Part shown: positions 1-12,352 of the stretch, in pieces | How positions within the stretch are numbered: position 1 is the stretch's first letter | Layout: each line of letters begins with the position of its first letter | From: Capitella teleta | Lineage: Eukaryota; Annelida; Polychaeta; Capitellidae | Assembly (NCBI GenBank): GCA_000328365.1 | Contig: KB299377.1 | Coordinates: 152,647 to 216,646 of the forward strand | Length of the DNA: 64,000 nt | Direction of reading: 5' to 3' | Translations under genes and position numbers: made by a program | The notes under the pieces: model-generated | Databases searched by the model: none | What the model was told of the DNA's origin: nothing | The model's input: only the letters and a program-made list of their open reading frames with translations

Positions 1-825
1 ATCATAATCTTGTTCCAAGACTCTATAGTCTATTAAAATATGCATCAATGGAGCACACATTGCAAGCTCAATCGGAGTCAATCGCAATCTCATTCACTGG
101 CTTCACAGCTCTGAACTATAACCTAGTGTTACCTTCACTCAGGAGGTTAACACAATGAAACAAAATTTAACGACACTTCTTTTCATTTATTTTATAATTC
201 AGGCAATGAAAAATGATTACATAAAGAGCATAATGCACAATGCTAATTGCGCTGTGTGCTCGCTCATTTAAAGTGCATTCGAGCTTCACCAGCAGAGGGC
301 GTGAGGTGGGGCTCGTGACAGTTTGGAGTGGGAGTTGGGCTTCTTGTTAAAGCTTCTTTGATTTACATTTGCGAGAAGACCGCATGTCAATTCTCTTACG
401 ATTACAGATCGCGTTATATGGAGGCTCTTGTTATTATGCATGAAGCAGCAGCAGCAGCAGCTAATCATCACTGAGCTGAGCTTCACTGTTCCACGGTGCG
501 ACTGGTCAATATATTTCTGAATTCTGAACAAATATCTGACCAGGAAACCAGCAAAGCTTCTGAGCGTTGATAGCTATGGTTTCTGTTTCGCTTTTTATCG
601 ACTTTGCGTTTGTTCAATTCCTTTGAAACAAGAGCTTTTGTTATTGTTTATGTCACTTCCATGGCACCAATCTTGAAGAGGGGAGATAATGTTAGTGATA
701 ATCAATGATTAACTTAAATTTCTTAATGACCTCTTACCTCCGGAAAAGGATGGTTTTGTGAGGAAAATGATTCTCTCCTGATTCTCACTTCATTTGTTAA
801 AATTATATCTTTTTTTTTTCTTCAG
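1..825. other. Intron of ARFGEF, no gene seen
   Basis: This is the sequence before the first visible ARFGEF exon. I searched it for the conserved N-terminal exon (the RALEKI-type start of BIG proteins) and did not find it, so it is probably part of a long first intron. It holds a short CAG-type triplet run near 447-462 and an ordinary T-rich acceptor at 810-825. Confidence 0.6.
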
Positions 826-3800
826 AGGAAATTAAGAATGATTCCAAGACTGAGAGGTGAGCTGGATGATCATTGATCAAATCTCTCTATAAATTGTTTA
901 TGGAACCTGCTATCATTAATTACCATATAACTCATTTGGATAATTACTTGACTGCTCTTCAGACTGCTTTGGCTATTATTCTTTGCTATGCAATTTTTAT
1001 TTTTATTTTTTTCCAGTGCCGCACCGCAACCAGGGAACTCATCATCAGCTCTCCCACTGCCTAATGCCAACACTAACCTCATAGAAGCTGACAAATATTT
1101 TCTCCCCTTTGAATTAGCATGCCAATCGAAATGCCCACGCATTGTCAATGCTGCGCTAGACTGCCTTCAAGTTAGTTACTCAGTTTTGCTTCTAGTACTC
1201 ATTATAATGATCATTACCTCTCATAGAAATTGATTGCCTATGGCCACCTGATTGGCAATGTGCCAGATTCCACAACCCCTGGAAAGCGCCTCATTGACCG
1301 TATTGTAGAGGTCATCTGTGGCTGCTTCAGCAATGGACCTCAGACGGACGAGGGCGTCCAACTGCAGATCATCAAGGCGAGGGCTGCATGAAATACTCAT
1401 CCCTTCGTCTCATACTCTCTTCCTCTGCAGGCTTTGCTAACGGTTGTCACTGCATCCACGTGTGAAATACACGAGGGTACTGTGCTTCTTGCTGTACGGA
1501 CATGCTACAACATTTATTTAGCAAGCAAAAACATTGTTAACCAAACCACAGCGAAGGCTACTCTCACACAGATGCTCAACGTCATCTTCTCTCGCATGGA
1601 AAATCAAGCTGTGAGTGAAAGCTATGCTTGCTAATTAATAATGCCTTATTGTGATCAATGATCTGCTCAGGCGCAAGAAAAGGAACGAGAGAAGAAATTG
1701 AAAGCTGAAAATGAAGCGAACGCTCGCATGGCTGAGTCTGACATTGAATCGTATTCAGAGGTCTCTGAAGCTCCTCAGTTGGATGCGGTGATCCCTGCCC
1801 CAGAAAACGACACTGAGAGCTTAACCCCCTCTCAGGTCAGTGCCCTGGTACGCTCACATCTCCTTTCTAAAAGCTCTCTTCTATGCAGTCTGATGAGCAG
1901 TCTGACATCCCAAGTCCTGTTAATAGTGAACGCATGATCTCAGACACTGCATCGCAAGACACGATTGAAGCAGTCACAGGTACTGGGAGAAATTGTTTTA
2001 TCTTTTCTGAATATTTTTTGTTGTTTAAAGATACGAACCCTGAAGCAGTTGCTAAAGCCATTTTGGAGGATGTGGTGAAACATGTGATAGGTATTTCATC
2101 TCTGTCTCTAATCATTCTTTTCTGTTCACTCTCTTGTTTATAATTAAGGGGTGGTTTTTGCTAATTATGCATTGCTCATTTCTCTTTTGGTGCTTAGGTG
2201 AGGATGAGGGACCAATTTGTGAGACACCTGTCACGCCTTCTAATGGCATCTCTCCTGTCACTCCTGAAGGTGTGCACTCCACTCTCTAATGCTGCTATTC
2301 ACGCACAATGTTTTTTCAGTTCCTCATAAAACTAACGAAGAAGACACCAGTAATGAAATGCAGGAAGGCATTGGCGCCTTCTCTCACATCCTGCAGAAGG
2401 ATGCATTCCTTGTATTCAGAAGTCTTTGCAAGTTGTCCATGAAACCTTTAGCGGATGGCCCACCTGATCCCAAGTAAGCTGGGTACCAATTGTTAAGCAT
2501 GGGGCTCACTCTCTCCCTTCCAGATCACATGAGCTGCGTTCGAAAATTCTTTCACTTCAGCTCTTGCTTTCCATCTTGCAAAATGCTGGTCCTGTTTTCC
2601 AAACCAATGAAATGTTCATCAATGCTATTAAGCAGTACCTCTGTGTGGCTCTGTCCAGAAATGGCGTCTCAGCTGTTTCTCAAGTGGGTTGTGGTTATGT
2701 AATCTTTATATCATTGTAACTTTTGTATGTTGACTCCAGGTCTTTGAGCTTTCACTGGCTATCTTCCTCACTCTGCTCTCTGGCTTCAAGCAACATCTGA
2801 AAATGCAGATTGAAGTTTTCTTCAAAGAAATATTTCTCTACATCTTAGAAACCTCAAGCAGTTGTTTTGAACACAAGTGGATGGTCATCCAGGCTTTGAC
2901 TCGCATTTGTGCTGGTCAGTTGCCAGTTATTGACCCTCTTGCTCACCAGACTGACTGCATCCATTTCAGATGCCCAATGTGTTGTTGACATCTACGTGAA
3001 TTATGACTGTGATCTCACGCTTGCAAATATATTTGAGCGTCTGGTCAATGACTTATCCAAGATTGCTCAAGGTCGTCATGCCATGGAACTTGGTCAGTCA
3101 ACTTGTTCTGTTGTCAATTGAGATTCAATTTAAGCCATCCAGGGGCCACACCTAACCAAGAGAAGAGCATGCGCATCAAGGGACTGGATTGCCTGGTCTC
3201 AATCCTCAAGTGCATGGTGGAGTGGAGCAAAGACCTCTATGTCAATCCACACTCTCACTCTAACTTCAGTCTGTGCTCCATCTGATGTTATTTATAGCAT
3301 TTCTTCATTGTTGGTTGTTTATCTCAGGTACGGACCACAGCAGTGTGCACGGTGATGATTCTGACTCAGGCAAAGGGGCGTCGCCCTCCCTCACCAGCTT
3401 TGAAAGCACCACTTCCCTCAGTTCAAGCACTGCCTCCATTCCAAGTGCTGCTCCTGGATCTAACACCGTTTCCCAACAGGACAACCCAGAGCAGTTCGAA
3501 GTCCGCAAGCAGCAGAAAGAGCTCTGGCAAAATGGCATTGAAATGTACGTTTTGGTTTGTGGCATTCTTCTCTTATTGATTGAATTTTCCTTCCAGGTTT
3601 AATAAAAAGCCAAAGAAAGGATTGCTGTATCTACAAGAGCAGAGCTTGCTCGGCACAACCGCAGAAGACATTGCTGATTTTTTCCATAATGATGACAGAC
3701 TTGACAAGGTCAGATTTCAACCCTCAATAATTCTTTTTTTAAACCTTTTTTTCTCTCCTTTTAATGTTCACAGAGTATGATTGGAGATTATATGGGTGAA

Positions 3801-6800
3801 AATGAAAAGTAAGTGAACGGATGATTTGTTATGCAGTGTGCTGTACATATATTTTAATCAGGTTCACCAAAGAGGTCATGTACGCCTATGTGGACCTCAT
3901 TGACTTCAGTGGCATGGACTTTGTTCCTGGGCTGCGACGTTTCCTCTCTGGTTTCCGTCTCCCTGGAGAAGCTCAGAAAATTGATCGTTTGATGGAGAAA
4001 TTTGCTGCACGTTATTGTGAATGCAACATCAGGTCAGGCAGTGCTTGCTCATTTTACTTGTGTATTAATTATTTTCTGTTCACTCTTCAGTAATGAGGTG
4101 TTTGCCAGTGCCGACGCTGCATACGTACTTGCTTACTCAGTTATCATGCTCACCACTGATCTACATAGCTCTCAAGTGAGTAGTTGCGGAGCCTTCTCAG
4201 ATTATTCAATGCATTTTTGCCTTCTCAGGTACGCAACAAGATGACCAAAGAGCAGTACATCAAGATGAATCGTGGCATCAACGACAGCAAGGATCTGCCT
4301 CAGGAGTATCTCAGTGCCATTTATGATGAAATCGCTGATAACGAGATCAAAATGAAGGTCGTGGCATCGCAAGGCAAACAGGGAATGGCTGCAAGAGGTT
4401 TGTTTGCGCTCACTTCTCACCTGAGAAACTGCATATTTTACCCTCCAGATGTGACGAGTGAAAGACATCGCAAAACTCTGTACAACATGGAGATGGAGCA
4501 CATGGCACACACGGCAAAGGCGCTCATGGAGTCCGTCAGCCACGTGCAATCAAACTTCACCACTGCGTCCCACTTAGAACACGTCAGGCCTATGTTTAAG
4601 GTAGGCTTGTGTCTCCCTTTTTGCGTATTATTTTAACAAGTGTTGTTTTCACAGCTGGCATGGACGCCCTTCTTAGCAGCATTCAGCGTCGGTTTACAAG
4701 ATTGTGATGATGCGGAGATCGCCACAAATTGCTTGGATGGCATTCGATGTGCCATCAGGATTGCCTGCATCTTCCATATGGAGGTGGGTGATGTGTGCTC
4801 CCTGACCAGAACTGACTCCATAATTTCTGCAGTTGGAGAGAGACGCATATGTACAAGCGCTTTCACGCTTCACCCTGCTTACGGCAACCTCACCCATCAC
4901 GGAAATGAAAGCGAAGAATATTGACACCATCAAGACGCTCATTTCTGTTGCACACACTGACGGCAATTACTTGGGGAAGTCATGGCTGGAGATCCTCAAA
5001 TGCATTTCTCAGCTGGAGTTGGCTCAACTCATAGGAACCGGGGTGAAAACCCGTTACATCACTGGACCGGCCAGCCAGGCGGCGGGTCAATCTCATCACC
5101 ATGAGTCTATGGATACAGACGGTTGGTACTGACACTGATTTCTTCTCACAATTCATCATTAATTCCATAGCAAGGGGAGGAAAATTGGATTCAAAGACCA
5201 TGGCTCATCTGCAAGAATCAATGGGTGAAACCAGTTCACAGAGCGTAGTTGTGGCGGTCGATCGCATTTTCACTGGTTCAGTGAAGCTGGATGGTGATGC
5301 AATTGGTAGGCATTGTGGAAGTGAGGACCGTTTCTTGAGTTGTTAATCTCTCTGAATTGCAGTGGAGTTTGTGCGAGCGCTGTGTGCTGTCTCCATTGAT
5401 GAATTAGCCAGTTTGTCACACCCTCGTATGTTTTCTCTGCAAAAAATTGTTGAGATTTCATACTACAACATGGGACGTATCAGGCTTCAGTGGTCTCGTA
5501 TTTGGCGATGGATTGGTGATCATTTCAACAAGGTATTGATTGATAGATTAATGTACTGACTGATTTGATTGCTTGGTTAACAGGTTGGGTGTAATCCAAA
5601 CGAGGACATCGCTTTCTTTGCTGTCGACTCCCTGAGACAACTTTCAATGAAATTCATTGAGAAAGGAGAATTTGCCAATTTCCGTTTCCAAAAGGATTTC
5701 CTTCGTCCCTTTGAACATATCATGAAGCGCAACCGGTCCGCTCTTCCTTCATTTTTCACTTCTGCTCATTTTCTGCTCATTTTCTGCTCATTTTCCAGGT
5801 CTCCTACCATCAGAGACATGGTTGTGCGTTGTGTGGCGCAGATGGTCAATTCGCAGGCGTACAACATCCGATCTGGATGGAAGAACATCTTCAGTGTGTT
5901 CCACTTGGCTGCGTCAGACCACGATGAGGGCATTGTAGAGTTGGCTTTCCAAACCACTGGCAAAATCATCTGTAAGTCATAATTCCCCTTCCAGTTCTAA
6001 ACTTCTGTCATAATCAGCTCAAATTTCAGCCCCTTGGAGTGATGGTAAATCTCTGTTTGTATTTCAGGCAGTTATAGCATGCTCCTTTGTAAATGCCCCT
6101 TTTATGACAGTTTGAACCCTTGTGTTTTTCTCTTTGTGCCGGGTACCTGGCGGGGAATTATATTTCTTCTAATCCAGAAGTTGTTTTCATTGCTTCTATT
6201 AACCCACGAATCATCATTTTGCAATTTGCTTCTTGTCATTCTGTATAACGTTTCATGGATAATATTTGTTGGCATATTTTTGCCGCCGTTTATAATAAGA
6301 GTGGGTTTGTGGCAAGTTGTTGATAACTTACATAAAATGCAGAATGTTGTATTTTGAAGTAGAATTTAATCTAGTGGTGAATTTACCTTCAGTCTCAAGA
6401 ACTAATATGCATGTTTTTCATCTTTGGAAAGTAATTTGGGTTCAGAGTCCAAAGAAAAAATTTTGCCAATATAACCTGATGATATTGCCATCCCAGGGTC
6501 CATTTTGACTTCATATAATCAGGCGTACACTTCAGAATTTAAATATGAAATTCTTTAATGGATACTTTGCAGCCAGCATCTTTGAGAAGCATTTCTCTGC
6601 GGTGATTGATTCCTTCCAAGATGCTGTCAAGTGTCTCTCTGAGTTTGCCTGCAACGCCGCTTTCCCGGACACCAGCATGGAAGCCATACGTCTCATTCGC
6701 AACTGTGCTCGCTACGTGGCGGAAAAACCCATGGTGATGCCCATTGTTCCTCTTGAGTCTATTTTAATCTGAATCTCATGTTTAGTTGTTCCGTGAACAT

Positions 6801-9800
6801 GGAGGCGACCAAGAGCAGGTGATGAACGTCACAGAGGAAGATCGCGTTTGGGTTCGTGGTTGGTTTCCTGTCCTCTTTGAACTTTCCTGCATCATCAACC
6901 GCTGCAAACTGGATGTACGAACGAGGTAAGTGTCTTGCTTTTCAATTGCTGCATATCCTGACACATCTGTATCCTTCTCAAGGAGTTTGACAGTTCTATT
7001 TGAGATCATCAAGACCTACGGAGGCTCATACCTCCCTCATTGGTGGAAGGACCTCTTCAGGATTGTATTCAGAATCTTTGACAATATGAAATTGCCAGAG
7101 TCACAAAATGAGGTGGGCTCTTTATTCTGTCAGCTGTGTAGTCTATTTTTGGCTTACATTGTTGTTGAGAAGTGTCGTACCTACATATAGCGGCGCTGCC
7201 CAAACACAAATTGTAGTCTTAGCAATATTTTTTGTATATTGTGCCATTTCTGATTATGTGCCGTATTTTTGGGCATTTTTGTCTAGTTCTTAATTTTTAT
7301 TCATATTTTGTTGCTGATTCTTTTTTTCCAGATTACGGTGCAGAATCAAAGTTTTTATGTTTTATCTGTTGATGGCATGGATGTTTTTTCATTTACGTTG
7401 AGAATCCTACACTTGATTTTTTGCACGTATTAATCCCTTGTGATAGATTAACATACATTTTTTTTACCATTTTTTTTGGGAGTGTCCGAAGGCTTCTTAG
7501 ATGTGTTGTTTGTGCATGGTAGATATTCAATGTTGTGTTAATGTTGAATAGCAATACACTCCGAATTAATAGAAAAAGAGCTTCGAAAAAGGAAAGAAGA
7601 ATATTATTATCGATGGGAACTTATCCTTACCCTCGCAGAATCCACTTTTTTCAAGCAATTATTTATGTTGGTAATTAAGGCCATGTGTTTTGTAGCATGA
7701 ACTTGTTTCGGAGGCCGCACGCCATCTACGAACACAACAGCATTTGAGCCTCGTGAGAAAACCTTCAACCTCTGCTTATTGTCCTGATTTAGCACATTCG
7801 GCATGCGGCTCCCTTCTATGCACCCTATATCAGGGTTTTGTTATGTAACCAGCTGTGTTATTCTTACATCATGGCTCATCATTTCACTACATAGCGTCAT
7901 CTGTCATCTGCTGTTTATGCACTGGATTTTTTAGAAGAGTTTCCTTATTTACTTTTGTACCTTTTCATGTTTAATTGTAGATGCTGGGTTTTTATAATTT
8001 TATATGTATGCATGATTTGCTCAGTGTTAGATTTAGTATTTAATTCTCCTGTGCATGTCTATCAAATAAGAAAGTTATTTGAATTGTGTTCCTCTCATTA
8101 GGAAAAGAATCAAGATTTTAGCTGTATATGGGTGATGAAATCCTACTTGCCCTCTGAGAATAATATCTAGCTATTACTCCCATTAGTACTGCTGTTATAA
8201 AAAACCCTGATATAGCATTAAATTTTCAGAGGATAACAATTCAATTAACCTTGTTTGCAGTTCATCTGCATGATCCTTTTACTGATTTAGTCATGAAAGA
8301 TCTTTGTTGTGCATTGCAGAAGGCAGAGTGGATGACGACCACTTGCAACCATGCCCTGTACGCCGTAGTGGATGTATTCACCCAGTATTACGATGTATTA
8401 CACCCAATTCTATTGGATGAACTTTATAGCCAACTCAAGTGGTGTGTGCAGCAAGGTTAGTGCATTGCTTTGCCTCGTGAGCATTCATTCCAGAATGTAT
8501 TCTCTCAGATAATGAACAGTTAGCAAGATCTGGCACTAACTGTTTAGAGAACCTTGTCATTTCCTGTGGCACCAAGTTTTCTCCTCCGATTTGGGCTCAG
8601 ACCACTCAATGCATCTACGGCATATTTGAAAATACCATTCCATACAGGTGATCATTGGCTATCATTCTCTTTGTACCCACGGCCTAGGGTTTCATAATTT
8701 AGCCTTTAAACTATTTCCATAAATTGCACACTCTGAATGAGGTTAAATTTCTCAACAGTTTATTAAGTTGGAAGCCAGACACAGGAGAAGGGGGCAGCAG
8801 TGCTCCCAATGCTGATGACCAGGTAAGATCTGATAGGAATTATTTCACATGAATTTAAATCTCTCTCCTTTGAAGGGTGCTAAATCTATGACGTCTGAAG
8901 GGGAAGCCAGCCGTAAGCGACTAGATAGCGACCAGAGCTCTGCGTCCATGGACTCCCAGAAACCGCCAGCAAGATTGTCTGCGAAAGCGAGTGAGTACCA
9001 TTTCTGATATTCTTACATGGCAATGATCCATGTTTTCTGCAGGAGCCAGTGCAGAGCAACGCTTGTTCACTTCACTCCTCATCAAATGCGTTGTGCAGTT
9101 GGAATTGATACAAACCATTGACAACATTGTGTTTTATCCAACGACGAGTCGAAAGGAAGATCAGGAGAACTTGGCTGCTGCTCAGGTTCATAATCGTCTT
9201 GATTTAATGCATGTGATGCTTAGGCTGATATTCACAGGCGCTGGATCCAAATAGCACCACAGTGCTAGATACATATGCTAAAGAGGAAGACCAGGGCATG
9301 TACCAGTTCTTGGCCTCTGAACAACTCTTCCAGCTGCTTGACTGCCTCATGCAGTCACATGCCTTTGCAAAATCATTCAATGCAAATCATGAGCAACGCA
9401 ATATTCTATGGAAAGCTGGTAATAATATCTGAAATCAAGAGTGCTGTTTCCATCATTTTTGGGTTTTTCCAGGATTCAAAGGGAAAGCGAAGCCAAACCT
9501 TCTGAAGCAGGAGACGCAGAGTCTTGCGTGCACTCTGCGTATTTTGTTCCGCATGTATTCAGACGAAAAAAGAAAGGACCATTGGCCAGCCGTTCAGGAG
9601 AAACTCATAAGGTATGCGCAACTCTTGATTTCTTGATTACTTCTCTTGAGGTTGGTTCCATGAGTACAAAGTATAACACAAATGTGTTGTAATGCATAGC
9701 CTCCCTCATCTCATAAGCTTGAAATTAATTTGGTTTCTTTTCATAATTTATTTTTCTCTGCTTCTTTTTCTCAAGTCTTGATTATGGTAGGTGAACTCTT

Positions 9801-10407
9801 ATAGCGTAGCAGTGTTTTGCCTCTCCTTTATTTTCTGGATTTTGTTATTCATTTCTACTGTATCTGGCAAAGGGTTCTGCAGAACTTTATGATCATTATT
9901 TATTGGGTATCTCGACTTTACTTTCACCTTTCTATATTCTGGCTATTTCTTCTTCATGATCAGAGGAGTAAAATTGAAATATTAAGCCATAAAATTCAAA
10001 TATTCCTTGTTCTGCTTCTTAACCAACCTCAAGAGCGGTGTAGAGAGGAGGCAACAGATTTCTACAATGCAACATTTTCCTCTTGTTACAGAGTTGGTGG
10101 GGAAGCCCTGGCGTACTTCCTGTCACTCCAATCCGACAATCACCGAGAAGCCTGGAGCAACCTCCTCCTCCTCTTCCTCACTAAAATCCTCAAACTCCCA
10201 GATGACAGAGTAAGTCCTCCTCCTCGCTCACCCAGAAATTTCACCGTCTGATATCTTGTTCCTCAGTTCAAAGCCCACGCAACAGAATATTATCCTCACA
10301 TGTGTGAAATCATCCTCCATGATATGAAGCCAGAACTCAGAGCGATTCTGCTAAAGTTCTTCAAGCGGACCGGAGTCTGCTTCCAAATCATCCGTTCCGA
10401 TGCATGA
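826..10407 (+). CDS. ARFGEF: Brefeldin A-inhibited guanine nucleotide-exchange protein (BIG1/BIG2), 5' partial
   Basis: This is a Sec7-domain GEF that loads GTP on class I ARF GTPases at trans-Golgi and endosomal membranes. I read 38 exons, every junction in phase, giving 1744 residues to the TGA at 10405-10407; human BIG1 and BIG2 have about 1850 and 1785. The first exon(s), about 45 residues, lie before the window. Exons: 826-856, 1017-1170, 1227-1376, 1431-1610, 1671-1835, 1889-1979, 2031-2090, 2198-2269, 2320-2473, 2524-2683, 2740-2914, 2970-3092, 3143-3268, 3328-3544, 3597-3708, 3774-3808, 3862-4032, 4091-4175, 4229-4397, 4449-4600, 4655-4783, 4833-5121, 5171-5305, 5363-5532, 5584-5735, 5799-5971, 6573-6733, 6786-6925, 6983-7112, 8320-8455, 8509-8647, 8759-8822, 8876-8990, 9043-9185, 9238-9418, 9473-9611, 10092-10209, 10267-10407. 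Order: DCB, HUS, Sec7 (3597-4397, catalytic Glu of [12 protein letters not shown] at 3968-3970), then HDS repeats. The linker at 1671-2320 is acidic and variable. Confidence 0.95.
1377..1430 (+). other. GC-AG intron in ARFGEF
   Basis: The reading frame of BIG proteins needs ...QLQIIK joined to ALLTVVT. The donor after AAG (1376) begins GCGAGG instead of GT, and the acceptor is CTGCAG at 1425-1430. The minor GC-AG class is the simplest reading; no GT donor nearby keeps the frame. Confidence 0.75.
5762..5798 (+). repeat. Triplicated pyrimidine-tract unit in an ARFGEF intron
   Basis: Three tandem copies of a unit reading TCTGCTCATTT end directly at the splice acceptor before the exon at 5799. 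They form most of the pyrimidine tract of this 63-nt intron. A local slippage duplication is the simplest explanation. Confidence 0.7.
5972..6572 (+). other. Long ARFGEF intron, no repeat recognised
   Basis: One of only three visible introns of this gene that is not about 50-110 nt long. It is T-rich. It keeps a GTAAGT donor and a TTTGCAG acceptor. I recognise no transposon in it. Confidence 0.7.
7825..8214. repeat. Inverted-repeat element (MITE-like) in an ARFGEF intron
   Basis: A perfect 15-bp terminal inverted repeat, CTATATCAGGGTTTT at 7825-7839 and its complement at 8200-8214, brackets 390 bp inside the 1207-nt intron 7113-8319. I see no clear target-site duplication, so the element type is open. 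No coding sequence lies between the arms. The rest of this intron (7113-7824 and 8215-8319) shows nothing recognisable. Confidence 0.5.
9612..10091 (+). other. Long ARFGEF intron, nothing recognised
   Basis: This 480-nt T-rich intron lies between the exons ending at 9611 and starting at 10092. Open frames in it are intron read-through. I see no repeat or RNA gene. Confidence 0.65.
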
Positions 10408-11149
10408 TGATCCCTTCCTAAGCTCCACTGTGATCATCTCTCTGCTTGATATTAAATCCATTCCCTCCCCCCTCTTCGCTTCATAGCATTCAGTTCCAAT
10501 CTATTCAATTAGATGATCAATATGATTGGCTGTGAATGGACAATTTGCTTTATCATCAAATTTGATCTTTGTCTTGTGAAGGTCACCAAAGTCTTTGTTC
10601 TCGATTCTGTCAATTTTTTAGTTATGCAGCAGTTTTTTTTTTCCTTTCTTTTCTTTCAAACATCATTCCATTTATTATTTTTCATGCGGTGGTTATATCA
10701 ACTAAAAATCTGGTCTCTCATTTCTGGGATTTTATTCTTTTCTAGGAATTTTGTTTATTATTATTATTATTCAGTGTTGAGATGCAATATCTGTTTATTC
10801 TGTAGCTGTGTTAGTGGAATTAAAAACCATATTCTTTTTGGGGGATATTCGTGCTTGTTATTTCACAAATTAATGCACTGGACGATGAATATGAAATCTT
10901 TGGCTTTGTACATTTCGTTTTTCCTTTTGTGCTTGCTCTGTTCAATTGTACAGTTGTCCTAATACATGGAACCGAGGTGAATCATTTCAATAAATTATAT
11001 AGAGATGAATGTTTCTTTGACTATTCTGTCCCGAGGAAAAAAAGAGTGAAATGAATGTGAAACCGTGATGTCGTTCCGCATATCCAGTCTTAATTCATAC
11101 GATTCCATTAATTAGCTGACATGCACACTGGAAGTTCGTTACCAGAATC
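10408..11149 (+). other. ARFGEF 3' UTR and convergent intergenic spacer
   Basis: T-rich sequence after the ARFGEF stop. An AATAAA at 10989-10994 is a plausible poly(A) signal and would give a 3' UTR of about 600 nt. The next gene ends on the opposite strand at 11150, so the two genes converge with little spacer. Confidence 0.5.
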
Positions 11150-12352
11150 CTATTTTATTAGAGTATGTTTCGTCCAGAAGACAATATCTGGCCATGACCC
11201 CCATTCGGTGGACACAAGAGGCTGGTCAATCTCATCTCTCGGTTCATAGTCCATCTTCGTGTGCATGTACTTGACCATGTCATCGACTCGTTGCCTAACT
11301 CTAGAGCCTCCTGTCCATTTCCTTGCGTATTGCGTCCATGTCATGCAAATGACGGAAACTTTAACGTTCACCAGTAACCGTTTGGATTGAACGACGGACT
11401 CGAGAGCGAAGTCTGAGGTTCCCATGCGAAGCAACGCATTGTTGAAGGGAATCCAGGGCAGCAGTTCATCCAGCACCACAGTGGACACTACATCGCTGCA
11501 CACGAATCTCTCATCCGATACGCAATCGTCGTCGGTGCCAAACGCCTTTGCTTGGTTGTTCCGCGGAATTTTGAATTTGAGTTTAATCCTAGAATTGGAG
11601 ACAGCGTAAGGAACGAGGATGATGTTTTCTGAACATTCATTGACGATGGCAGCTTTGATCAGTCGTTTCTGATTGGCTTTGACCGGTTCAATGGCCACTA
11701 CCCTCCGACCGATGGACGCTGCGGCCAAGGTGTGAAGACCAATGCTAGCACCGATGTCGATCAGGTCAAGGTCGTCGCGTTGGAAAAGGCGCCAAAGAAG
11801 CGGCCCCATTCGACTGCTCTCCCTATCGCTCTCAGCGTCTGAGAATTCATCCTCAGTGTAAGGACACGCGACGAACTTCAAGTGTTGCATCAGCGAAAGA
11901 TGTGAGCAGGAGATGGATGAATGTCGATCGAGCAGAGATGTGAGTGCTCGCATGCGACCAATGTCCACGTTATCATTGCTCATACTCAGATTAATGGGAG
12001 CGTGTATTGGCCACGCGGAATCCAGAATGGTCTCTGATGCTGGTCTTCCTCCTTCAACTTCATCGATTTCAGAATTTGGTATGTCTTCAAAGCTGGCTTC
12101 AGCAGCCGTTTTCAGGAAGTCTTCCTTTACAATGTAATCAGTAAGCTCCTTTTCCATATCAGATGAAACCTCCTCGACTTTATTATAATTCTCCGGAATC
12201 GCAAACCCTTTTTGGGAGATGACATGCAGCATGGTCGAAAGAACACTAAGACCCAAGAAAGCAAAAATGGTGTAGCGAACCAATCGATTTCTTCCCCAAC
12301 TGGGACCAATTTTCGAGCCTTTTATCCAAACTTTCATCTTGGTCAACGGCAT
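11150..12352 (-). CDS. Single-exon FkbM-type methyltransferase-like membrane protein
   Basis: A 400-residue intronless frame. Residues 24-46 form one hydrophobic segment after a basic N-terminus, which suggests a type II membrane protein of the ER or Golgi. Residues 47-190 are acidic and low in known motifs. A Rossmann-type methyltransferase core begins near 195: DLIDIGASIGLHTLAAA fits SAM-binding motif I, and VVAIEP (218-223) fits the acidic strand-2 end. The family is then expected to show a TLDEL strand followed by LKIDVEG. Here VVLDELLPW is present (292-300), but the next stretch reads LRMGTSDFALESV, so the usual catalytic-region motif is not conserved. It may be a divergent or inactive member. 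The start is the first ATG of the frame; a second Met at residue 6 is also possible. Substrate unknown. Confidence 0.75.
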   Translation of the reverse strand: MPLTKMKVWIKGSKIGPSWGRNRLVRYTIFAFLGLSVLSTMLHVISQKGFAIPENYNKVEEVSSDMEKELTDYIVKEDFLKTAAEASFEDIPNSEIDEVEGGRPASETILDSAWPIHAPINLSMSNDNVDIGRMRALTSLLDRHSSISCSHLSLMQHLKFVACPYTEDEFSDAESDRESSRMGPLLWRLFQRDDLDLIDIGASIGLHTLAAASIGRRVVAIEPVKANQKRLIKAAIVNECSENIILVPYAVSNSRIKLKFKIPRNNQAKAFGTDDDCVSDERFVCSDVVSTVVLDELLPWIPFNNALLRMGTSDFALESVVQSKRLLVNVKVSVICMTWTQYARKWTGGSRVRQRVDDMVKYMHTKMDYEPRDEIDQPLVSTEWGSWPDIVFWTKHTLIK

